From NCBI RefSeq assembly GCF_963676685.1, contig NC_092350.1:9281307-9345306 (forward strand): a DNA stretch of 64,000 bases, written 5' to 3'. Positions within the stretch are counted from its first letter, which is position 1. Every line of letters starts with the position of its first letter. This stretch comes from Mytilus edulis. Its lineage: Eukaryota; Mollusca; Bivalvia; Mytilida; Mytilidae. A program made the position numbers and the translations under genes. This document shows, piece after piece, positions 48,334-60,300 of the stretch. The notes beneath the pieces are model-generated. The model saw nothing but the letters and a program-made list of their open reading frames with translations. It made no database searches and was not told the DNA's origin.

Positions 48334-51300
48334 GTAATTATCATAGTTATAACCATAAGAACTGATATATAGCTTGTGTTATATTTAGATTTCAACTTTT
48401 AACCGTTTGCATTTGGCCTTGGTCTGGCTAGAGACACATTAGTCCAAATAATTGTGATCTCTGGCAAGGCTATTTTAATTTTTTTCTGGGACACCTTCGT
48501 AGCCTACAAAGGAAGGCATCCCAGAAAAATTTAAGATAGCCTTGCCAGACTTCATAATTATTTGGACTAGAGACACATATGCTGTTGTCTGCATAAGGCA
48601 TTAGATATATATGTTTATAGATGGGGGCAGGACCTTTTTTGGGACGTCAGGATCGGTAGTCCAAATAATTATGACATCTTGAAAGGCTATTATATTTTTT
48701 TGGACTACAGGATCGGGTGCTTTTAAGCTTGGGATTTCTGGATTGATCCTTTCAGGATCCAAGATTTTTTTTTCTAATTTTGGAATGTCGGGTATAAATT
48801 TCCTTAAAGAGTCCTTATATACATGATATATAACATATATATTCTTCATCTACATAATACTTAGAATAGTCCAAATAATTATGAGGTCTTGCAATGCTAT
48901 TATATGTATTTTTATTTTTATATTTTTATTTTTTTTCTGTAGGAAGGCATCACAGAAAAAAAACAAATAATCCGATCCTCAATTTCTTCTCACTTTGTTT
49001 TATTTTTTTGGGTACTTTTAGGTTTGTCGGTGGAGAACTCAATACATGTTACAATGCTGTGGACCGCCATGTTGAGGCTGGTAATGGAGAACAAGTGGCC
49101 ATTATATATGACAGTCCAATCACTAAACAAGTGCAACATATTACTTACAAGGAACTTCTTGATGAGGTATGAGTTTGTTACCTGAATGGGTTTAACATAA
49201 TTTTCTATGAAGCTTGATACACACATAGTTAAAACAATGGACAGTGTGTATCAAATAAGTTTGAACATAACAATGGTATTATAGATAAACAGTTAGGATA
49301 TATTAACTGTCATTGACTGTTATTCTTGGTCATTAGAATATATATTTTCCAAGGTAGATATCACTCCTTGAAAATCTCAAAATTTAAACCTTTTGTCAAA
49401 ACACTGTGAAATTGGAAATGCATATAAAAAACGAATTTGTTATTTTGAGTTCACTGTGTAATTTCTGAAATACTTTTGCACCGTTAATTTTGTTAATAAT
49501 AATGTAGTTTATTTTTTGTTAGTTGGCATATAAAAAATTAGCAGAACATATTTGTGAGAAACTCTGATTTTATAGTTATAAATTTCAGGTCAGTAAATTT
49601 GCCAGTGTATTGAGGAAGTATGGTGTTGAGAAAGGAGATAGGGTACTTATATATATGCCAATGATACCACAGGCAGTGATAGCTATGTTAGCATCAGCTA
49701 GGATAGGAGCTATACACTCACTGGTGTTTGGTGGATTTGCTGCAAAAGAACTGGGTACTAGAATTGATCATGCAAAGGTTAGCCAATAACAGTTTTCATG
49801 AATATTTTCAATAAATGAACTCACATTTTCCTCTATATATATTTATACCCCATGCAATTTATTACATCAGGTATAATGTTTTTGACCCATCCAATTATCC
49901 ATCCTTTTGTGTCTCTGTGTGTCTGAAACCACAAAACAGAATGTCATGAAACTATGTAGATAATAAGGAAATATTATGTAAATGTGCATATCGACAGGAA
50001 ATTACGATTCAATTATTTTTCTAGTAGTTATGCCCCTTTAAACTTAGAATTTTGGGTTAATAAATATACTTCTGCAACAATTTATAATTGCAACCCCTCT
50101 GAAACAGTATTGCATGAAACTTTTTAGTTAACGAGGACACATGTTAATCAGTTGACTTTTTTAGTTATGATTCTTTAAACTAAGGAATCTGGTGATATTC
50201 TGTTTGTCCAGTAACAATGTGGGGGCATGGGGTATGAAGGTTCCTCAATTATGTATGAGTACTAAACATAACTGCACTTTGCAAGGAAATTCTAGTATAT
50301 AATTCTTATGTTGTCCATTCATTTATCTGACCTTACTTTATTTAAATGTTTCCTAGCAAGTTAGTTACTGGAGAACTCTAGTACCATGGTTTATTTGTGT
50401 ATCTATTTAACTTTTTGGTATTTAGTCTTTGATCTATTAGCAAATACTAAAAGCTTTACAATTTTTACAGAAACCACTTTCAGTATTAACCACTGGAACT
50501 TAAACATCAGTGGAGCAACATCATCCTTTCTTTTACAATGTTTGAAAACTGATTTTATAAAATTCATGTAACAAAAATTTTATTAAATTGTGAATTTTAT
50601 GTTTTTTTCAGCCAAAAGTTGTAGTAAGTGCTAGCTGTGGGGTAGAACCAGGAAAATCTGTGCCTTATAAACCAATGTTAGATGGAGCACTTTCATCGAT
50701 TGACTTCAAACCTAATAAATGTGTCATTTATAACAGACCTGGGGTAAGTATAACAATGCAGGATGTGATATTTTTACAATTCTAGATGATTCTATTACAA
50801 ATCTGAAGTTCCATTTACTTTTAACTCTGACTGGAAAATACTATGAAGGTTTCAAAATAATTAAAAATTTATAGCAATATTTCTTTAAATTTTATTAAAG
50901 TTATGGAAAAGGAGAACTAAACACAAAAATCAAGTATTATAAATAGACATAAAATTAGTTTTGTCTTTTGATTACTAATACTATAAATATTTTTACATAC
51001 AAACTTTTATATTTAATGTGCAATTATACATGTATATAAAATAATTGAACTTGAAGAAGCAATGTTGATATTATTTACATGTTTTTTTGCTCAGTAATTG
51101 AAACATTTAGAAGAGGATTGCGGTGTATTCAAATATGTATATACCTGTGAACTAGTTGTGATTAACAAAAAGATTAATTTTATTGAAGTAAAACATTTCT
51201 TTCCCAAAAACATTTTTAGTTTCAAATAGCTGCACTGAACCATAAGATGGATGTTGATTGGCAGTTAGAAATGTTAGAAGCATCACCAGTTGACTGTGTC

Positions 51301-54300
51301 CCTGTCCTGGCTACTGATCCTATCTACATTCTGTATACATCAGGAACAACAGGTTTACCAAAGGTAGGTGTCATGTGTATCCCTGTCCCGGCTACTGATC
51401 CTATGGTAAATGACATTGTGCTGGCTATATTCCTGTCCAGGCTACTGATCCTTACTATATTCTATATGCATCAGAAACAACAGTTTACCCAAGGTAAGTG
51501 TCATGTGGTTATCCTTGTTCTGGCAACATGTTTTGTTTTCATTGCAAAAATGATCAAAATTGTTTAAAATTTTCATTACGTTTAAGAAAGGTACAACAAG
51601 CTCATTTCATAGTAGTACACAAGAAGTATGTTTACCTATCATGTTTTACACGAGTATAGAGAAATTGTATACTGACATATGATATGAGTTCTTCAAACAC
51701 TAGCTCCAAATGGAACTTTTGTTATTGGAAGCCATATGAATTATGTGTATCAGAGGGAAAAAAATTACGGCAAATAAAATATAAAGTGTATGCAAAAACA
51801 CATAATTAACAGTGCTTGGTGATGATCCATAACCTGACTTGTTTTATAATTTATTTGATTTGTAGGCTGTAGTAAGACCAAGTGGTGGACATGCAGTGGT
51901 ACTGAAGTGGTCAATGTGTTATATGTTTATTTGATTTGTAGGCTGTAGTAAGACCGAGTGGTGGACATGCAGTGGTACTGAAGTGGTCAATGTGTTATAT
52001 GTTTATTTGATTTGTAGGCTATAGTAAGACCGAGCGGTGGACATGCAGTGGTACTGAAGTGGTCAATGTGTTATATGTTTATTTGATTTGTAGGCTGTAG
52101 TAAGACCGAGTGGTGGACATGCAGTGGTACTGAAGTGGTCAATGTGTTATATGTTTATTTGATTTGTAGACTGTAGTAAGACACAGTGGTGGACATGCAG
52201 TTGTACTGAAGTGGTCAATGTGTTATATGTTTATTTGATTTGTAGGCTGTAGTAAGACCGAGCAGTGGACATGCAGTGGTACTGAAGTGGTCAATGTGTT
52301 ATATGTTTATTTGATTTGTAGGCTGTAGTAAGACCGAGTGGTGGACATGCAGTGGTACTGAAGTGGTCAATGTGTTATATGTTTATTTGATTTGTAGGCT
52401 GTAGTAAGACCCAGTGGTGGACATGCAGTGGTACTGAAGTGGTCAATGTGTTATATGTTTATTTGATTTGTAGGCTGTAGTAAGACCGAGCGGTGGACAT
52501 GCAGTGGTACTGAAGTGGTCAATGTGTTATATGTTTATTTGATTTGTAGGCTGTAGTAAGACTGAGTGGTGGACATGCAGTGGTACTGAAGTGGTCAATG
52601 TGTTATATGTTTATTTGATTTGTAGGCTGTAGTAAGACCGAGTGGTGGACATGCAGTGGTACTGAAGTGGTCAATGTGTTATATGTTTATTTGATTTGTA
52701 GGCTGTAGTAAGACCGAGCGGTGGACATGCAGTGGTAATGAAGTGGTCAATGTGTTATATGTTTATTTGATTTGTAGGCTGTAGTAAGACCGAGCGGTGG
52801 ACATGCAGTGGTACTGAAGTGGTCAATGTGTTATATGTTTATTTGATTTGTAGGCTGTAGTAAGACCGAGTGGTGGACATGCAGTGGTACTGAAGTGGTC
52901 AATGTGTTATATGTTTATTTGATTTGTAGGCTGTAGTAAGACCGAGCGGTGGACATGCAGTGGTACTGAAGTGGTCAATGTGTTATATGTTTATTTGATT
53001 TGTAGGCTGTAGTAAGACCGAGCGGTGGACATGCAGTGGTACTGAAGTGGTCAATGTGTTATATGTTTATTTGATTTGTAGGCTGTAGTAAGACCGAGCG
53101 GTGGACATGCAGTGGTACTGAAGTGGTCAATGTGTTATATGTTTATTTGATTTGTAGGCTGTAGTAAGACTGAGTGGTGGACATGCAGTGGTACTGAAGT
53201 GGTCAATGTGTTATATGTTTATTTGATTTGTAGGCTGTAGTAAGACCGAGTGGTGGACATGCAGTGGTACTGAAGTGGTCAATGTGTTATATGTTTATTT
53301 GATTTGTAGGCTGTAGTAAGACCGAGCGGTGGACATGCAGTGGTAATGAAGTGGTCAATGTGTTATATGTTTATTTGATTTGTAGGCTGTAGTAAGACCG
53401 AGCGGTGGACATGCAGTGGTACTGAAGTGGTCAATGTGTTATATGTTTATTTGATTTGTAGGCTATAGTAAGACCGAGCGGTGGACATGCAGTGGTACTG
53501 AAGTGGTCAATGTGTTATATGTTTATTTGATTTGTAGGCTGTAGTAAGACCGAGTGGTGGACATGCAGTGGTACTGAAGTGGTCAATGTGTTATATGTTT
53601 ATTTGATTTGTAGACTGTAGTAAGACACAGTGGTGGACATGCAGTTGTACTGAAGTGGTCAATGTGTTATATGTTTATTTGATTTGTAGGCTGTAGTAAG
53701 ACCGAGCAGTGGACATGCAGTGGTACTGAAGTGGTCAATGTGTTATATGTTTATTTGATTTGTAGGCTGTAGTAAGACCGAGTGGTGGACATGCAGTGGT
53801 ACTGAAGTGGTCAATGTGTTATATGTTTATTTGATTTGTAGGCTGTAGTAAGACCCAGTGGTGGACATGCAGTGGTACTGAAGTGGTCAATGTGTTATAT
53901 GTTTATTTGATTTGTAGGCTGTAGTAAGACCGAGCGGTGGACATGCAGTGGTACTGAAGTGGTCAATGTGTTATATGTTTATTTGATTTGTAGGCTGTAG
54001 TAAGACCGAGTGGTGGACATGCAGTGGTACTGAAGTGGTCAATGTGTTATATGTTTATTTGATTTGTAGGCTGTAGTAAGACCGAGTGGTGGACATGCAG
54101 TGGTACTGAAGTGGTCAATGTGTTATATGTTTATTTGATTTGTAGGCTGTAGTAAGACCCAGTGGTGGACATGCAGTGGTACTGAAGTGGTCAATGTGTT
54201 ATATGTTTATTTGATTTGTAGGCTGTAGTAAGACTGAGTGGTGGACATGCAGTGGTACTGAAGTGGTCAATGTGTTATATGTTTATTTGATTTGTAGGCT

Positions 54301-57300
54301 GTAGTAAGACCGAGTGGTGGACATGCAGTGGTACTGAAGTGGTCAATGTGTTATATGTTTATTTGATTTGTAGGCTGTAGTAAGACCGAGCGGTGGACAT
54401 GCAGTGGTAATGAAGTGGTCAATGTGTTATATGTTTATTTGATTTGTAGGCTGTAGTAAGACCGAGCGGTGGACATGCAGTGGTACTGAAGTGGTCAATG
54501 TGTTATATGTTTATTTGATTTGTAGGCTGTAGTAAGACCGAGCGGTGGACATGCAGTGGTACTGAAGTGGTCAATGTGTTATATGTTTATTTGATTTGTA
54601 GGCTGTAGTAAGACCGAGTGGTGGACATGCAGTGGTACTGAAGTGGTCAATGTGTTATATGTTTATTTGATTTGTAGGCTGTAGTAAGACCGAGCGGTGG
54701 ACATGCAGTGGTACTGAAGTGGTCAATGTGTTATATGTTTATTTGATTTGTAGGCTGTAGTAAGACCAAGTGGTGGACATGCAGTGGTACTGAAGTGGTC
54801 AATGTGGAATATATATGGACTTAAACCAAAAGATGTAAGAACTTAATGTTGTAAATCATATTCCTTGGAATTGCTATTTTACGAAATTTTCCTTTGATCT
54901 TACTGACTGATAATTTCCTTTCTTTTAAAACACAGTAGAGTGATATGAAAAATTATTGCTAGAAACTAAGGGCGCATATGCAGTTGTCAATGAAATTAAC
55001 AAAGTTGTCTTTAGGTAAAATAGCAATAAACAGATTATCATTGGTCATCTCAACTTGCTTGCTTTTTTCTCTTTCGCTGAAACAGCTCAACCGATAAAAT
55101 CAATCTTGTTGAGATGACCAACAATAATATATATCTATTGGCATAAACATCAGCAGTTATTGTCCTACAATTAAAAAAACTTGTAGAAAAGATCTTAAGG
55201 CATTAATTTCTATATAGTGTTTGTCTCTAAACTTGTCTGGTTGTTGGACATCTTTACATAATGGTACTTTAAAATGAACAAATTAGGAGGTGTGGTATGA
55301 TTGCCAGTGAGACAACTATTGAAGTATGCAACATTTAATTTTATTGGAGTGTATGTTGCTCAAGTTTCCTATGTGTTGTTGTGTGTACTTTTATTTGTCT
55401 TTTCATTTTTTTATGGCCCACCTACGATAGTAGAGGGGCATTATGTTTTCTGGTCTGTGCGTCCGTTCTTCCTTCCGTTCATCTGTCCTTCTGTCCATCT
55501 GTCCGTCCATTCGTCCTGCTTCAGGTTAAAGTTTTTGATCAAGGTAGTTTTTGATGAAGTTGAAGTCCAATCAACTTGAAACTTAGTATACATGTTCCCT
55601 GTGATATGATCTTTCTAATTTAAATACCAAATAAGAGTTTTACCCTAATTTCACGGTCCACGAAACAGAAAATGATAGTGTGAGTGTACTATGGACACAT
55701 TCTTGTTTGTCAATGTTGCCATCAGTGTTTAATGATTTGATAATTTTAAACTGGTGACTGCTGATACTCAACCCCCTGTTTTCTTTAATTATACTGCCAT
55801 GCAGTGACTTGGTTTAAAGTGAAGTATGTTTCTACTGTTCCTTTGTTTATCGATGGTCTGTATTTTCTCCGGCCACTTCGGCTTCATCCACCTTTAAAAA
55901 CTTACCACCACGAAAAATTGCCCAAATGTGGCATTAAAAGTGTCATTAACACACCAACAATCAATCAATCCTTTGTTCATTTGCAACTTCTGTTTTATAT
56001 ACATTTATATCTAGAAATTGGAATTAAATGAAATCTTTAGGGAATCTTAACTTCTTATGGCATTATGGACCTTCTTCAATTATTTTTTTTTTGTTCCGTT
56101 TTTACATAAAATTGTCTATTTTAGGTGTGGTGGGCAGCGTCTGACCTTGGATGGGTTGTAGGACATTCATATATAGCATATGCACCTTTGCTTAATGGTA
56201 ATACAACTATTTTGTTTGAGGTAAATTTGATCCTGTAAAATATGTGCATGTAATGTATATATAAATTATCCTGTAGAATATGTCAAGTAAATTTTATAAA
56301 TATGTAAAACGGCTGTTAGAATATTAAAAAAAATGTAGAAAATTCCTTTTATTATGCTAAAAGTGCTTATTGAGATTAACCTTCATTGTAAATGTTCATA
56401 CCTATAAAGAAAATAAAAATATTGGAAGGAACAACACTAAAGGAATGTTAAATTAATCGCTAATTCTAAGGTCATTTTAAAATTGTCACCAATCTAATTC
56501 AGTACTTTAGTCTAAGCAAAAATAAGATGTAACAAAAAAAAATGAAACCAATTTTTATTGTGTAATTACTTGGGAATCTTAATAAACATTGAATTTTAAA
56601 CAATTTTTATGGGATGTATATATACATGAAGACTGAATTACTGAATTCTGAATTAGTTTCTCCATGGAAGTTTTTGTCCGTGATTAATTCTGTTTTTAAC
56701 AACATCACACATAACTTCCAGGCCTTGAGAAAGGAAAAATTAAAATGGCTTTTAAAGTCTTGTCATTTAATTATATTGACACTCAATAGTTGAGTTGAAA
56801 CTTGACAACAAGAAATCAAACAAGATGTAGAGTACAAAAACTTGAACAGTAATTTTAGTAATATTAGCAGTTTAATATTTGTTTTTATTATTAATTTCAG
56901 TATAAAACGAACTCAATAGTGAATCAACCAACTGTGTTGAAAGTAAAAAGAAAGTTCAACAAATAATTCCTAAAATTTTATAGCAGAGTATTGAAGTCTT
57001 TTTATACAGTGTAAAATTTTCACACACTAAGTTTAACATAAATATACATAAAACTCTAATTTGTAGGGAAAACCTGTTGGAACCCCTGATCCTGGAGTGT
57101 ATTTCAGGATTCTGAGGGAGCATGATGTGAAGGCCATGTTCGTAGCCCCTACTGCACTCAGGGCTGTTAGGAGAGAGGTAAGACAGTCACAAGAATCATT
57201 CATTTATTTTTATACTTGTAAATAAAAACTGTAAAAGTTTAATCAGCATTTTTTATACCCCCGCTTTAAAAAAGGGGGGGTATACTGTTTTACCTCTGTC

Positions 57301-60300
57301 TGTCAGTCCGTCCGTCCATCAGTCCGTCAGTCAGTCCGTCAGTCAGTCCGTCAGTCAGTCAGTCCGTCAGTCAGTCTGTCCCATGAAACTTTCGTCACAT
57401 TTTTCTCAGGAACTACACATCCACCCTTTCTGTAATTTGGTATCAACATTTATATATGTCAGCCACACCGTGTGATGCGTTTTCAGATTCATCGCTTAAC
57501 AACTTCCTGTTTACCGAACACTTGTCTGATTTTACACATGATAGCCAAGTTGAAAATTTTCGTCACATTTTTCTCAGGAACTACAATACAAGGATTTCTG
57601 AAATTTGGTTTCAGGATTTATATAAGTCAGCTATACCATGTGATGCGTTTTCAGATTCATCACTCGACAACTTCCTGTTTACCGAACACTTGTATGATTT
57701 TACACATGATAGCCAAGTTGAAAATTTTCGTCACATTTTTCTCAGGAACTACAATACAAGGATTTCTGAAATTTGGTTTCAGGATTTATATAAGTCAGCT
57801 ATACCGTGTGATGCGTTTTCAGATTCATCACTCGACTACTTCCTGTTTACCGAACACTTGTATGATTTTACACATGATAGCCAAGTTAAAAATTTTCGTC
57901 ACATTTTTCTCAGGAACTACAATACAAGGATTTCTGAAATTTGGTTTCAGGATTTTTATAAGTCAGCTATACCGTTTGATGCGTTTTCAGATTCATCACT
58001 CGAAAACTTCCTGTTTACCGAACACTTGCATATTTTTACACTATTAATATTATCCACTTGCGGCGGGGGTATCATCAGTGAGCAGTAGCTCGCAGTTTCA
58101 CTTGTTTATGATAAAAATTTGAACTCAAGTTTATTTATCCTGTGTTTTTTTGTTGTTGTTTTTTTACAAGAACAGCTCATGTTTTTCTCTCTTTTTTGTA
58201 AGAAAAGTTCTTTGGTTTGGTTTATTTTTTATTAGAAAAGTTCTTTATAGCAGTTTTATCTTAATGTCAAATTAAAATACAAAGAAAAAATACATGTTTA
58301 AGAAAAGAAACTGCTTGGAACTTGATGTATGTCACAACTGTTGTATAGATATGTATCATAGTTCAATGATTTAAAACTTTATCAAAAATGAAAAAAAGCA
58401 ATGAAAGCTTTTACAATAGTCAGAATTTATTTGCATGAATTAAAGTTCAGTCTTCAATTTTATTTTTGCCTTTTATATTAATTTACACTATAATTTTTCC
58501 CATATCTTTTCTAATAAAAAAAAGTTGTTGATCAGATGGGTGTTTAAAATGTTGCAGGGTGGAGCTTTATTTAATTTTTATTTAAGGAAGAATTTATTAA
58601 AGTAGAATTGGTGTCAACCGTGAAAAGATCTATTATCTATATTTCCTTACATTGTTATTATTAGACTTTAAATCTTAATTATGGATTATCTTTGTGTTTT
58701 TGAGTTATATTAGTACTGTATGGGGAAATTCTGTATGATATCTTGCTTATTTAGTATGTTATCAACAAACTTTAGAAATTATTAGCTCCAACAGTAAAAT
58801 AAGATCCTTAGTTCAGATATAGTGTTATTATTTTACACAGGATCCAGAGGCTGACTATGCTAAAAAGTATAAACCCTTACATGAGTAAGTAGTCAAAACT
58901 CTAGTCCTTAGAATTGGTACAGTTTTCTTGTTCAAATTTGTCATTATAACTATGGGGATAGGTTGGATTACAGGAAAAGTACTAATCTTTCACATTATTG
59001 AAAAGACTTTGTCAAAGACTGACAACTGTGTGCTTTTTTCAAGAATCTTTTTTTGATTAAGCACACAAATAATAGCATTGCATGTCCTCTTCAGTTTTAG
59101 CTGATTTCTATTATATTTGAGTTGTCTCCCTTGTGTTTAGTATTGTTATAGCATAGCAAGTTTGATTTAAGATGTTGAAGATATTAAATGATATTGTTTG
59201 TTATCTAAGAAGCTGAATTCCTGTTTTCAAAGTAAAAGAAATAGCACAATTTGATGTGATTTATTTATCAAAATGATTTTCATTAGGTTTGGAGAATTTC
59301 TTTGTATGTTATTTTGGATTTTAAATGGTTTATTATTTTTTTAAATACATCGTTCCATCTTAGGTTAAAACTTTAAAGATTAAATCTTTGTCTTTAGGTT
59401 CCAGGCATTATTTGTAGCAGGTGAACACTGCGATAAAGAGACAATGGAATGGTCCAGGAATGCTTTGGAAGGAAAACCTGTTTTAGATAACTGGTGGCAA
59501 ACAGGTAAGGAACAATGGAACAGTCCAATACTTTTGCGTGCAAACATAACTTGTGAGCATCAAGTCCTAAGCCTGTCCCAAGTCAGGAGCCTGTAGTTCA
59601 GTGGTTGTCATTGGTTCATGTCTGTCATATTTCTTTTTTGTAAATTGTTTTGTTATGAGTTAGGCCGTTAGTTTCATATTTTTCATGGTAGGCTTTTTAT
59701 ATCTGACTAATTTGTATTTTTTTCATTGTTGAAGGCAGTAGGATTACCTAAAATTGCTTACATCAACTTCAATTGAATTGATGGAAAATTGTCCTATTGG
59801 CAACCATACTACTTCTCCTTATTTTTATAGTGACAATGAATGGTCAAGGACTATCAGGAATGTAAGCATGACTTGGGGCTAAAATGTAAGAGATAGTGAA
59901 TGGTCCAGGAATGATTCAGAGGTTAAATCTAGATTACTAGTGACAAGCAAGATAGGGCTAGGAAAGTCAAAAAATACTTCTGGAGACCAGTCAGTCTTGG
60001 ACAATTGGTAGAAAACCATTAAGAGACAATGAAATATCCAAGAATGTTTTCAAATTTAGTTCTTATTTAGAACTGTTGTCATGAATCAATACATCATATA
60101 TGAGTGTTATTCCACCCTTTAAAGAATATATCTTCAGTATAATGAATCTGTCTTTTTTTATATTTCTAGAGACAGGTTGGGCTATAACTTCAACATGTGC
60201 TGGTATGGGAATGAATCTGAAACCACCAACTGGTACCGCTGGTAAAGCTGTTCCTGGCTGGGATGGTAAGTTTGTGTATATAGAATAACCATACATTGTC

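Noticed and set aside
57456..58088. 210-codon open frame as a gene
   Set aside because: It is four copies of the 168-bp core of a mobile element inside an ACSS3 intron; frame openness follows from the repeat length.
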